Origin: Pyrinomonadaceae bacterium
GTDB taxonomy: Bacteria; Acidobacteriota; Blastocatellia; Pyrinomonadales; Pyrinomonadaceae
Direction of reading: 5' to 3'
Assembly: GCA_025054715.1 (NCBI GenBank)
Contig: JANWYH010000007.1
Coordinates: forward strand, 1 to 64,000
DNA length: 64,000 bases
Shown: one piece after another, positions 15,977 through 24,205 of the stretch
How positions within the stretch are numbered: position 1 is the stretch's first letter
Layout: each line of letters starts with the position of its first letter
Translations under genes and position numbers: made by a program
Notes under the pieces: generated by a model
The model's input: the letters and a program-made list of their open reading frames with translations, nothing else
The model's database searches: none
Told to the model about the DNA's origin: nothing

Positions 15977-16621
15977 TTACTTTGCCTTTCCTACTTGTAC
16001 TTTTGCTGGGCGAAGCAATTTTTCTCCTATTTTATAACCTGTTTGATATTCTAGAGTGACTTTACCTTCCTTTTCAGGTTCAACCTCGATAGTGTCTATT
16101 GCTTCGTGTATTTCTGGGTTGAAATCTGTGCCTATAGAGGGAATTGGCTCGACGCCTAGATTTGCAAGAGTTTGTTCAAATGATCGAGCCGTGCTTTTCA
16201 CTCCGTCAATCAATTTTTCAAACGATGATTCCTTTTCGGCATGTTCTATTGCTAGCTTAAGGTTATCAAGTACGGGCAGAAGCGTTTTGAGGAATTGAAA
16301 TTGAGATTGCTGAGCTCTTTCTTCTAAGTTCTTGCGGATTCTTTCGCGAGTTTCCGCAGTTTCTTTTTCCATTTTTGCAATAAGCTCTTGAAACTTCGCC
16401 TGAACGCTTATCAGTTTAGCTTCTGCGGCTTCGCGTCTTTCTCTTTCTTGCTTGAGCTCGTTTTCAAGTTTTACGATTTCAGGGGACTTCTCTGGCTGTG
16501 GATTGCTGGACGTATTTTCCGAGTTTAAAATCTCTTCCTTTAATTCACCTTCTTCTGTAAAACGTCTTTTATCTTTCACTTTAATTTCCTCTTTTTCGAT
16601 AGAATTGCTTTTCTCCATCAT
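15977..16621 (-). CDS. grpE: Nucleotide exchange factor GrpE
   Basis: Releases ADP from DnaK in the heat-shock chaperone cycle. The 214 residues show an acidic, low-complexity N-terminus, a long coiled coil (about 55-115), then the conserved FLKTLLPVLDNLKLAIEHAEK, GVKSTARSFEQTLANLGVEPI, G-TDFNPEIHEAIDT and the beta-domain end YQTGYKIGEKLLRPAKVQVGK. Two adjacent ATGs (16621, 16618) follow an AGAGAAG stretch; either could be used. dnaK and dnaJ are not in the window; clpB and hsp20 lie directly upstream on the same strand, which fits a stress cluster. Confidence 0.93.
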   Translation of the reverse strand: MMEKSNSIEKEEIKVKDKRRFTEEGELKEEILNSENTSSNPQPEKSPEIVKLENELKQERERREAAEAKLISVQAKFQELIAKMEKETAETRERIRKNLEERAQQSQFQFLKTLLPVLDNLKLAIEHAEKESSFEKLIDGVKSTARSFEQTLANLGVEPIPSIGTDFNPEIHEAIDTIEVEPEKEGKVTLEYQTGYKIGEKLLRPAKVQVGKAK

Positions 16622-16670
16622 CTTCTCTTTCTTAACAAGGTGAAGGAGTATTTTTCAAATAATTAGTCTA

Positions 16671-16710
16671 GCAAATCGGAGACAGATTTTGAAGATCGTC
16701 TCCGATTTGC
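16671..16710 (-). terminator. Hairpin between clpB and grpE
   Basis: GCAAATCGGAGAC (16671-16683) pairs perfectly over 13 bp with GTCTCCGATTTGC (16698-16710) around a 14-base loop, five bases after the clpB stop. No long U-run follows on the minus strand, so it may be an attenuating or RNA-stabilising hairpin rather than a strong terminator. Confidence 0.6.
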
Positions 16711-16714
16711 TTCC

Positions 16715-19309
16715 TTATGCGAAAGCCTTTGCTGACTCAGTAATGAATTTGAGACGGTCGCCATCGGCTATAATTCGGACTATTTCTCCATCCTTTATTT
16801 CGCCATTTAAGAGCTTGACGGCAAGCTGATTCTGGATAAGATTCTGTATGGTCCTTTTCAGCGGACGAGCTCCAAAAGTTGGGTCGTAACCTTCACGAGC
16901 GATAAGCTCTTTTGCAGAATCTTCGAGAAATATAGTTATATTGCGCTCTTTGAGTGCCTTTTGCAGACGTTCTATCTGTAGGTCAATGATCTTATTGATC
17001 TCAGCCTTTGACAATTGACGGAATATAACTATTTCATCAATTCTGTTCAAAAATTCGGGCTTAAAGTATTCACGCAGAATTTGCATTACGGCTTCTCGGG
17101 TTTTATGTTCGTCTTGAGTGAAGTTGAGTATTTCACGAGAGCCTAAATTTGAAGTCATTATTAAGACGGTGTTTCTGAAATCAACAAGTCGGCCCTTTGA
17201 ATCGGTCAAACGCCCATCGTCTAAAATTTGAAGCAAAATATTGAAGACATCTGGGTGTGCTTTTTCAATTTCATCGAAAAGAACGACGGAATATGGTCTG
17301 CGGCGAATAGCTTCGGTAAGTTGCCCGCCCTCTTCGTAACCAACATATCCGGGCGGTGCGCCAATCATACGTGCTACGGCATGTTTTTCCATATACTCGG
17401 ACATATCAAGTCTTACCATTGCACGTTCGTCATCGAAGAGGAACTCTGCAAGTGCTTTGGCTGTTTCAGTTTTACCAACGCCTGTAGGTCCGAGAAAGAT
17501 AAAAGAGCCAATCGGGCGATTAGGGTCTTGGAGTCCAGCACGGGCACGACGAACAGCATTAGCTACCGCAGAAAGGGCTTCGTCTTGTCCAACGACGCGG
17601 CGCCTTAACTCATCTTCCATTCTAAGAAGCTTTTGTTTTTCACTTTCGAGGAGTTTTGAAACGGGAATTCCTGTCCATTTAGCGACAACTTCTGCGACGT
17701 CTTCTTCCGTAACCTCTTCTTTTAGGAAAACGCCTTCCTTCTGAAGTTCTGCTAGGCGATTTTGTTCTTCGACTAGCTGTTTTTCTAGTTCGGGAATTTT
17801 TCCATATCTGAGTTCAGCTGCGCGTTGCAAATCGCCAGCCATTTGTGCGCGTTCGAGTTCTATTTTAAGCTGTTCGATTTGCTCTTTTAGAGAGCGTATT
17901 TTCTCGATTTTTTCCTTCTGCGCCTGCCATTTTGCCTTCATTGCACTGGATTTTTCTCTAAGGTCAGCGATTTTTCTTTCTATTTCGGCAAGCCTTTCTC
18001 TGGCTTTTTCGTCAGTTTCTCGTGAAAGAGCTTGTCGTTCGATTTCAAGCTGTAGAATTTCGCGTTCGAGTTCGTCGATTTCTTGGGGAAGACTATCAAT
18101 TTCGATTCTAAGACGGGAAGCAGCTTCGTCGATGAGGTCAATCGCTTTGTCTGGTAAAAATCTGTCGGTTATGTAACGATTGCTAAGAGTTGCCGCTGCA
18201 ACTATAGCTGAATCAGTTATGCGGACGCCGTGATGAACTTCGTATCTTTCCTTTAGGCCACGAAGTATCGCAATAGTGTCTTCTACCGTAGGCTCTCCGA
18301 CGTAAACCTTTTGAAAGCGTCTTTCTAAGGCTTTGTCCTTTTCGATGTATTTTTGATACTCATTCAGAGTCGTAGCGCCTATGCAGCGCAAAACTCCTCT
18401 AGCTAGAGCCGGTTTTAACATATTGGAAGCATCTATCGCGCCTTCAGAAGCCCCTGCACCGACCAAGGTATGAATCTCGTCAATGAACATTATTATCTGT
18501 CCTTCTGCTCTTTCAATTTCTTTTAGGACTGCTTTTAGTCTTTCTTCAAATTCACCGCGGTATTTTGCGCCGGCGAGCATTGCTCCTAGATCGAGCGCAA
18601 CTAGTCTCTTGTTTTTCAATGTCTCCGGCACATCGCCTGAAACTATTCTTTGAGCAAGTCCTTCGACTATGGCTGTTTTACCGACGCCTGGTTCTCCAAT
18701 TAAGACGGGATTGTTTTTAGTTCTTCGAGAAAGAACTTGAATGGTTCGGCGAATTTCGTCGTCTCGTCCTATGACTGGATCGAGCTTTCCTTTTCTTGCT
18801 AAATCCGTCAAATCTATAGCATATTTTTCAAGTGCTTGGAAATTTTCCTCGGCGTTTGGGTCTGTGATTCTGCTGCCACCACGTATTTGGTTGATTACTT
18901 TTAGGATGTCTTCGCGGGTTACTCCGTTGGTGCGCAAAATTCTTCCCGCGTCTCCGGTTTTGTCATCTGCAAGCGCTAGTAAGAGATGCTCGGTCGAAAT
19001 GTATTCGTCCTGCATCTTTTCAGCTTCTTTTTGTGCATTTTGAAAGAGCGAATTCGTGCGAGTGCTGAAGTACTGCTGCCCGCCCGTAACTTTCGGAAAA
19101 CGTCTTATTACATCACTTAATTCGGAAGATATAATGTTTTCGTTTGCTCCGATTTTATTTATTATTGAACGAACAACGCCTTCTTTTTGTTCGAGAAGTC
19201 CGGCTAGTATGTGTTCTGGTTCAACCTGTTGGTTCTGATTTCTTTCAGCTATGCCAATAGCTTCTTGAATAGCTTCTTGCCCGCGTATTGTAAATTTATC
19301 AAATCTCAT
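16715..19309 (-). CDS. clpB: ATP-dependent disaggregase ClpB
   Basis: Hexameric AAA+ chaperone that extracts proteins from aggregates together with DnaK. The 864 residues match full-length ClpB: N-domain (1-145), first ATPase with Walker A GEPGVGKT (205-212) and [15 protein letters not shown], the long coiled-coil M-domain (about 400-530) that separates ClpB from ClpA/ClpC, and the second ATPase with [21 protein letters not shown] and [15 protein letters not shown]. The ATG at 19309 follows AAGGAG. Its promoter overlaps the hsp20 terminator. A hairpin follows the stop, then grpE. Confidence 0.97.
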   Translation of the reverse strand: MRFDKFTIRGQEAIQEAIGIAERNQNQQVEPEHILAGLLEQKEGVVRSIINKIGANENIISSELSDVIRRFPKVTGGQQYFSTRTNSLFQNAQKEAEKMQDEYISTEHLLLALADDKTGDAGRILRTNGVTREDILKVINQIRGGSRITDPNAEENFQALEKYAIDLTDLARKGKLDPVIGRDDEIRRTIQVLSRRTKNNPVLIGEPGVGKTAIVEGLAQRIVSGDVPETLKNKRLVALDLGAMLAGAKYRGEFEERLKAVLKEIERAEGQIIMFIDEIHTLVGAGASEGAIDASNMLKPALARGVLRCIGATTLNEYQKYIEKDKALERRFQKVYVGEPTVEDTIAILRGLKERYEVHHGVRITDSAIVAAATLSNRYITDRFLPDKAIDLIDEAASRLRIEIDSLPQEIDELEREILQLEIERQALSRETDEKARERLAEIERKIADLREKSSAMKAKWQAQKEKIEKIRSLKEQIEQLKIELERAQMAGDLQRAAELRYGKIPELEKQLVEEQNRLAELQKEGVFLKEEVTEEDVAEVVAKWTGIPVSKLLESEKQKLLRMEDELRRRVVGQDEALSAVANAVRRARAGLQDPNRPIGSFIFLGPTGVGKTETAKALAEFLFDDERAMVRLDMSEYMEKHAVARMIGAPPGYVGYEEGGQLTEAIRRRPYSVVLFDEIEKAHPDVFNILLQILDDGRLTDSKGRLVDFRNTVLIMTSNLGSREILNFTQDEHKTREAVMQILREYFKPEFLNRIDEIVIFRQLSKAEINKIIDLQIERLQKALKERNITIFLEDSAKELIAREGYDPTFGARPLKRTIQNLIQNQLAVKLLNGEIKDGEIVRIIADGDRLKFITESAKAFA

Positions 19310-19329
19310 TTTTTTACTCCTTTTTAGTT

Positions 19330-19358
19330 ATTATAAAAGCAAGGCTTCTCAGTGGAAA
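19330..19358 (-). promoter_or_regulatory. Promoter of clpB
   Basis: On the minus strand TTTCCA (19358-19353), 17 bases, perfect TATAAT (19335-19330), about 20 bases before the clpB start with AAGGAG between. The -10 box begins where the hsp20 terminator's U-tract ends. No CIRCE (TTAGCACTC inverted repeat) was seen. Confidence 0.6.
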
Positions 19359-19368
19359 CCTTGCTTTT
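19335..19368 (-). terminator. Terminator of hsp20
   Basis: AAAAGCAAGG (19335-19344) and CCTTGCTTTT (19359-19368) form a 10-bp perfect stem around a 14-base loop, giving a U-rich end on either strand. It lies between hsp20 and clpB and physically overlaps the clpB promoter. Confidence 0.75.
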
Positions 19369-19415
19369 GTTTTTAAAACCTGACTTTTAGCAGGTTGAGT
19401 AGTCTTGCAAGAAGA

Positions 19416-19886
19416 TTATTCATTTTTTTGAGAACTCCCAGAAGAAGCAGCCTTAATCTCAATCCTGCGAGGCTTTGCTTCTTCGCGCTTTGCCATGGTT
19501 AGCCTAAGAACGCCATTATCAAATTCAGCGTTTATGCGCTCAGTATCAACCGTTGGTGGAAGCGTGAAGGAACGGGTAAAGCTACCATAGCGACGCTCTA
19601 TGCGGTGATAGTTGTCGCTTTCTTCCTTCTTCTCAAACTTTCTTTCGCCTTGAATCGTCAAGACATTATTTTCGATTGAGATGTTTACGTCTTCAGGCTT
19701 CATTCCGGGAAGCTCTGCTTCGAGAACGACTTGATCTTTGTTTTCATATATGTCAACATTTGGAGTCCATGCTCCACTCATCAATTCGTCATCGAAAGTG
19801 CGCGAAAACGCGGAAGCGAACAAACGATTCATTTCTTCTTGAAGATTACGAATTTCACGGATTGGATCGTATTTAATCAGTGTCAT
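19416..19886 (-). CDS. hsp20: Small heat-shock protein, Hsp20 family
   Basis: ATP-independent holdase that binds unfolding proteins and hands them to ClpB/DnaK. The 156 residues contain an alpha-crystallin domain (about 42-140): PNVDIYENKDQVVLEAELPG, MKPEDVNISIENNVLTIQGE, YGSFTRSFTLPP and the A-x-x-x-NGVL-type strand AEFDNGVLRLTMAK. An I-x-I-type C-terminal anchor (RRIEIKA) is present. Start ATG 19886 has AAGGAGG at good spacing. It opens the hsp20-clpB-grpE direction and has its own strong promoter. Confidence 0.95.
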   Translation of the reverse strand: MTLIKYDPIREIRNLQEEMNRLFASAFSRTFDDELMSGAWTPNVDIYENKDQVVLEAELPGMKPEDVNISIENNVLTIQGERKFEKKEESDNYHRIERRYGSFTRSFTLPPTVDTERINAEFDNGVLRLTMAKREEAKPRRIEIKAASSGSSQKNE

Positions 19887-19920
19887 CTTTTTGAACCTCC
19901 TTTCTTTTTAGTCTAATTGT

Positions 19921-19949
19921 ATAATAAAATATGAGTCTTATTTTGTCAA
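19921..19949 (-). promoter_or_regulatory. Promoter of hsp20
   Basis: On the minus strand a perfect TTGACA (19949-19944), 17 bases, TATTAT (19926-19921), about 35 bases before the start codon. This is a strong housekeeping-type (sigma-70) promoter; no dedicated heat-shock sigma site is apparent. Confidence 0.75.
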
Positions 19950-20008
19950 GTCTTTTGATGAAAATTTTAGCAATTTTTTGGAAATTTTTTGATACCTTCT
20001 CTGCAAAG

Positions 20009-20037
20009 ATGACACGAGAGAATTTTTCGGTTATATT
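20009..20037 (+). promoter_or_regulatory. Promoter of the nucleoside permease operon
   Basis: ATGACA (20009-20014), 17 bases, TATATT (20032-20037). The first ATG is 6 bases and the second 9 bases after the -10 box, with no Shine-Dalgarno, again suggesting a leaderless message. Confidence 0.6.
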
Positions 20038-20043
20038 TTTGCG

Positions 20044-21141
20044 ATGATGTTGAAGTTAGGCGAGAAAGTTCTTCGGGAGATTTATTTGATTTTGATAGCC
20101 GTTTTGGCTTCATTTCTGGTTGGTGGGATAGTAGTTTTTTTAGTTGGTGAGGATCCTTTTAATGTCTATTGGATATTGCTTTCAAATGCCTTAGGATCGA
20201 CAAAAGACATCTGTTATACGCTTTTTTATGCGACCCCTCTGATATTTACTGGTTTATCTGTAGCATTGGCTTTCCGATGTGGGCTTTTTAATATCGGAGC
20301 TGAAGGACAGCTCTACGTTGCAGCTTTTGCAACGGCGTGGGTAGGAATTACTTTTGGAGGTGTGTTTGTCGAGGTTGCAGGAAGAAAAGAGAATTGGTCA
20401 TGGCTAGACTTACCATCCTTTTTGCTCATACCTCTTTGTATTCTAACGGCCATGGTTGCTGGTGGTTTTTGGGGGGCTATTGCTGGATTTTTGCGTGCCA
20501 GATTCGGAGCTAGCGAAGTTATCAATACCATAATGCTTAATTTTATAGGAATCGCTCTTGCTGGATACGTAACTCAGTATCACTACAGAATTCCTGGCGA
20601 TCCCATACTTCAAACGGCTCCAATAAGCCAAAAAGCCCATATTCCTCAGCTTAACGAGTATTTTTCTTTCATACCAAAGGATGTGCCTTTGAATTTTTCT
20701 TTTTTGATTGCTATTTTGATGTGTGCTTTGGTTTATATCTTTTTGTGGCGGACAAAGTGGGGATACGAGTTAAGATGTGTCGGTGAAAATCCTTCTGCTG
20801 CAGAGTATGGTGGTATTTCGCCTAAAAAGCAAATTGTGATTGCTATGACGATTTCTGGTGCTCTAGCTGGTATGGTTGCAATTGGTGAAGTTTTAGGTGA
20901 TAGGCATCGTTATTTTCATGATTTTTCTGGTGAGGTTGGTTTTTTGGGAATTGCAGTTGCTCTTTTGGGGAGAAACCATCCACTCGGAGTTCTTCTGGCT
21001 TCGATATTTTTTGCAATTTTGATTAGAGGTGAAATTTTTGTTGATGCTTTTACACGTTACATATCAAAAGATATTGGATTAGTTTTGCAGGCGATAGTTA
21101 TTTTATTTGTTGCATGTATGGAGAAATACTCAAAAAGGTGA
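20044..21141 (+). CDS. Nucleoside ABC transporter permease (YufP/NupB type)
   Basis: A 365-residue polytopic protein of the BPD_transp_2 family. ALAFRCGLFNIGAEGQLYVAAFATAW and the cytoplasmic loop RCVGENPSAAEYGGISPKKQI (the E-x-P-x-A-A-x-Y-G-I loop contacting the ATPase) identify it as the longer permease of a BmpA-type nucleoside importer. Two start codons are possible, 20044 and 20047; the second sits 9 bases from the -10 box as in other leaderless genes here. Neither the ATPase nor the substrate-binding lipoprotein is in the window, so those must lie elsewhere. The second permease follows after 6 bases, then a purine nucleoside phosphorylase. Confidence 0.9.
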   Translation: MMLKLGEKVLREIYLILIAVLASFLVGGIVVFLVGEDPFNVYWILLSNALGSTKDICYTLFYATPLIFTGLSVALAFRCGLFNIGAEGQLYVAAFATAWVGITFGGVFVEVAGRKENWSWLDLPSFLLIPLCILTAMVAGGFWGAIAGFLRARFGASEVINTIMLNFIGIALAGYVTQYHYRIPGDPILQTAPISQKAHIPQLNEYFSFIPKDVPLNFSFLIAILMCALVYIFLWRTKWGYELRCVGENPSAAEYGGISPKKQIVIAMTISGALAGMVAIGEVLGDRHRYFHDFSGEVGFLGIAVALLGRNHPLGVLLASIFFAILIRGEIFVDAFTRYISKDIGLVLQAIVILFVACMEKYSKR

Positions 21142-21147
21142 GTTCTT

Positions 21148-22053
21148 ATGCAGGAAGTTTTTACGTTTGCTCTTTTATTTTCCTCGATTCGTTTAGCTAC
21201 GCCGCTAATTTTTGCGGCTTTAGGAGGGCTTTTTTCTGAAAGGTCAGGTGTTATAAACATAGCTTTAGAGGGCATGATGCTTGCAGGGGCCTTTACGGCT
21301 GCTGTTGTAACGTTTGAATATCAAAGTGCTTTCTTGGGTTTTCTTTCTGCTCTTATGGCTGGTGCTTTTGTAGGTGTGGTTTATGCTCTTTGTGTTATCA
21401 GGTTTGAAGCAAATCAGGTTGTTACAGGTTTTGCCATAAATCTTCTAATGCTGGGACTGCCACAATTTTTGAGTGGGGCTATTTATGATTCAACAGGCTC
21501 GACTCCTCAGATTCCAAAAGAGCATCTTTTGCCACAATTTTTTAATAACGTATCCATAGCTTCGATACTTGCTTTTGCCTTGATACCTATTTGTTGGTAT
21601 GTTTTTTACAAGACTCCTTTCGGGCTAAGGTTAAGAGCTGTCGGGGAGAATCCTGAAGCAGCTGATGCAGCTGGTGTTGATGTCACAAGGCTCAGATATA
21701 CTGCCGTTATAATTTCAGGAATACTTGCGGCCGCAGGTGGAGCATATCTTTCAATAGGTCAAAGTTCGCTTTTTACGCGCGGAATGACCGCAGGACGAGG
21801 TTTTATAGCGCTGGCAGCTTTGATTTTGGCTAAATGGCGACCTGTTCCAGTTCTCTTTGCTTGTCTTTTTTTTGGATTTACCGAAGCTTTATCTTTTCAA
21901 ATTCAGGGAATCATTAAGCTTCCTTCTGGTGAGGACATACCTGTTCAGTTTATTCAGATAATTCCTTATGTTCTAACAATTATAGTTCTAGCAGGTTTCA
22001 TTGGGCTTTCAAGACCTCCGAAAGCTCTTGGGATTCCTTACAGAAAGGAATAG
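21148..22053 (+). CDS. Nucleoside ABC transporter permease (YufQ/NupC type)
   Basis: A 301-residue polytopic partner of the preceding permease. Family landmarks are LIFAALGGLFSERSGVINIALEGMMLAGAF near the N-terminus (written here as a description of residues 13-42), the coupling loop RAVGENPEAADAAGVDV and GRGFIALAALILAKWRP. AAGGTGA precedes ATG 21148. It is followed after 3 bases by the phosphorylase gene, so import and phosphorolysis of nucleosides are encoded together. Confidence 0.92.
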   Translation: MQEVFTFALLFSSIRLATPLIFAALGGLFSERSGVINIALEGMMLAGAFTAAVVTFEYQSAFLGFLSALMAGAFVGVVYALCVIRFEANQVVTGFAINLLMLGLPQFLSGAIYDSTGSTPQIPKEHLLPQFFNNVSIASILAFALIPICWYVFYKTPFGLRLRAVGENPEAADAAGVDVTRLRYTAVIISGILAAAGGAYLSIGQSSLFTRGMTAGRGFIALAALILAKWRPVPVLFACLFFGFTEALSFQIQGIIKLPSGEDIPVQFIQIIPYVLTIIVLAGFIGLSRPPKALGIPYRKE

Positions 22054-22056
22054 CAT

Positions 22057-22929
22057 ATGAACTACGAGATGGCACAAGAAACAGCTTCATTTATAAAGTC
22101 TAGATTTGACGAACAGTTAAGAATAGCTTTAGTTCTTGGGAGCGGATTAGGTGGATTTGCCGATAGGATTCAGCAGGTTACTAAAATTCCTTACGAAGAG
22201 ATACCGCATTTTGCTAGATCAACTGTTCAAGGGCACGCGGGCTTTTTGGTTATCGGCAGAGTTGAGAACGTGCCTGTGATTGTTCAGCAGGGTAGATTTC
22301 ACTATTACGAGGGCTATGAAATTTCTCAGGTAGTTTTTCCTATAAGAGTTTTTGGCTTGCTGGGCATAAAATCCCTGATCTTGACTAACGCTGCTGGAAG
22401 CATCAGAACTAGCAACAGACGAGGAACCCTTCTTCTAATCCGCGACCATATAAATCTGATGGGAGTAAATCCACTGAGAGGAGTCAATGATGAACGGTTT
22501 GGACCTCGATTTCCTGATATGACTGAAGTTTATTGTAGGGACTATCAAAACATAGCAAGCGAGGAAGCGGAAAAAATCGCTCAGGAGAGATTTCAAAAGG
22601 GAATTGACAAAGAGTTTCGTCGAATTTTGCGCCGCGGGGTGTATTGCGCTCTTTCTGGTCCAACTTATGAAACTCCGGCAGAAGTGAGGATGCTTCGACT
22701 TTTAGGAGCGGACGCAGTTGGGATGTCAACTGTTCCTGAGGCAATGGTTGCTCATCAGATGGGAATGAAAGTCCTCGCAATTTCCTGCCTTACTAACATG
22801 GCAGCAGGTATTGATGAAGGTTTTATACGTCACGAAGAAGTGATGGAAACAGGAGCTCAGGTTGCTGAAATTTTTGAGCAGCTTCTAAGGCGAGTAATCC
22901 TCAGAATAAAAGAATTTGAAAATTACTAG
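22057..22929 (+). CDS. Purine nucleoside phosphorylase
   Basis: Splits purine nucleosides with phosphate into base and ribose 1-phosphate. The 290-residue protein is of the trimeric PNP/MTAP type: LVLGSGLGGFAD (phosphate loop), GHAGFLVIG, GRFHYYEGYE, LTNAAGSI, GPRFPDMTEVY, GPTYETPAEVRML, GADAVGMSTVPE and CLTNMAAGI. An insertion around residues 165-190 is slightly longer than in short family members. AAAGGA precedes the ATG. Coupling with the two upstream permeases indicates purine nucleoside salvage; the enzyme's exact substrate (inosine/guanosine or methylthioadenosine) is not settled, although Asn-containing SCLTNMAAG favours the 6-oxopurine type. Confidence 0.93.
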   Translation: MNYEMAQETASFIKSRFDEQLRIALVLGSGLGGFADRIQQVTKIPYEEIPHFARSTVQGHAGFLVIGRVENVPVIVQQGRFHYYEGYEISQVVFPIRVFGLLGIKSLILTNAAGSIRTSNRRGTLLLIRDHINLMGVNPLRGVNDERFGPRFPDMTEVYCRDYQNIASEEAEKIAQERFQKGIDKEFRRILRRGVYCALSGPTYETPAEVRMLRLLGADAVGMSTVPEAMVAHQMGMKVLAISCLTNMAAGIDEGFIRHEEVMETGAQVAEIFEQLLRRVILRIKEFENY

Positions 22930-22937
22930 TTTTCTTA

Positions 22938-24164
22938 ATGAAGGTAGTTCGTATAATTGCGCGATTGAACGTTGGTGGCCCGACTCGCCACGTAGTTTGG
23001 CTAACTAAGGAACTACAAGATCAAGGTTTTCAGTCTATTCTGGTGACCGGAACCGTTCCTGAAGGTGAAGAAGATATGAGTTATTTTGCCTTTGAGAACG
23101 GAGTCAAACCTATTTTTATTCCGGAGATGAGCCGAGAGATTTCACTGAAGGACTTTATTTCCTTTGTAAAAATTTGCAGGATTTTGTTTCGCGAAAAGCC
23201 TGATTTGATTCACACTCACACTGCTAAGGCTGGAACTTTAGGAAGGTTGGCTGGGCTTTTTTATCGTTGGTTTACTTTCAAAGCCTTAATCTGTAAGCCT
23301 AGAAGCGTTAAGATAGTTCACACCTATCATGGTCACATCTTTCATAGCTACTACGGAAGTTTGAAAACAAAAGTTTTCCTTTTCATAGAAAGATTGCTGG
23401 CGGTTGTGGCAACCGATAAGATAGTTGTGATTTCTAGGAAGCAGTTTGAAGAGATTCATGAAAAATTTCGCGTGGGTCGGGCTTCTCAGTTTGCGATAAT
23501 ACCTCTAGGTATTAATCTTGAAGTTTTTCAGACTTTAAGCTCAAAGCGACAAAGCGTTCGTGAAGAGTTTGGTGCGTCTGATAACGAAGTCCTCGTGGGA
23601 ATAGTCGGAAGGCTTACTGAAATAAAAAATCACGAGCTTTTTCTAAAAGTAGCGAAAATTTGTAAGCAAAAGAGTGAGCGCTTAAGGTTTTTAATAGTTG
23701 GAGATGGTCACTTAAGAAGAAGATTAGAAAGCCTAGCGTCTGATTTCGGGTTAGAAGAAACGGTAACTTTTGTTGGTAATAGAAATGATTTGGACTTTTA
23801 CGCTGGGTTAGATGTTGTAGCTTTGACTTCCCTTAATGAAGGAACGCCACTTTCTTTAATTGAGGCTATGGCATGCGGTATTCCTGTTATCTCAACCATG
23901 GTTGGTGGAGTTTTTGATCTTTTAGGGCAGGTTGTGGAAGAAAAGGATGGCTTTTACGTTTGTGAAAGGGGCATCGGGGTTGGGCTTGATAAGGAAAATT
24001 TGGAAAAAGCTTTTTCCAGTGGGCTCATTTATCTAATAGAGGACGAGCACCTAAGAAAAAAGTTTGCGAAAGTTGGCAAGTCTTATGTCTTTTCTTGTTA
24101 CTCAAAAGAAAGGCTCGTAAAAGATATTGTAAATCTTTACGAGAATTTGACTTTTCAAAAGTAA
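22938..24164 (+). CDS. GT4-family glycosyltransferase
   Basis: A 408-residue retaining glycosyltransferase of the GT-B fold. The N-terminal acceptor half shows RIIARLNVGGPTRHVV and DLIHTHTAKAGTLGRLAG. The C-terminal donor half shows VGIVGRLTEIKNHELFLKVA, FLIVGDGHLRRRLE, VTFVGNRNDLDFYAGLDV and the E-x7-E motif EGTPLSLIEAMACGIPVIS. It follows the phosphorylase gene by 8 bases without Shine-Dalgarno, but belongs by function to the polysaccharide genes that follow. Likely adds one sugar in making the lipid-linked repeat unit begun by the next gene's product (inference). Confidence 0.9.
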   Translation: MKVVRIIARLNVGGPTRHVVWLTKELQDQGFQSILVTGTVPEGEEDMSYFAFENGVKPIFIPEMSREISLKDFISFVKICRILFREKPDLIHTHTAKAGTLGRLAGLFYRWFTFKALICKPRSVKIVHTYHGHIFHSYYGSLKTKVFLFIERLLAVVATDKIVVISRKQFEEIHEKFRVGRASQFAIIPLGINLEVFQTLSSKRQSVREEFGASDNEVLVGIVGRLTEIKNHELFLKVAKICKQKSERLRFLIVGDGHLRRRLESLASDFGLEETVTFVGNRNDLDFYAGLDVVALTSLNEGTPLSLIEAMACGIPVISTMVGGVFDLLGQVVEEKDGFYVCERGIGVGLDKENLEKAFSSGLIYLIEDEHLRKKFAKVGKSYVFSCYSKERLVKDIVNLYENLTFQK

Positions 24165-24205
24165 AAAATTGTGTTAAAAATATCTCGAAGACGAGCTAGG
24201 CGTCT

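Noticed and set aside
17228-17608. A 126-codon plus-strand frame opposite clpB
   Set aside because: Lies entirely within the conserved second ATPase of ClpB; antisense artefact.
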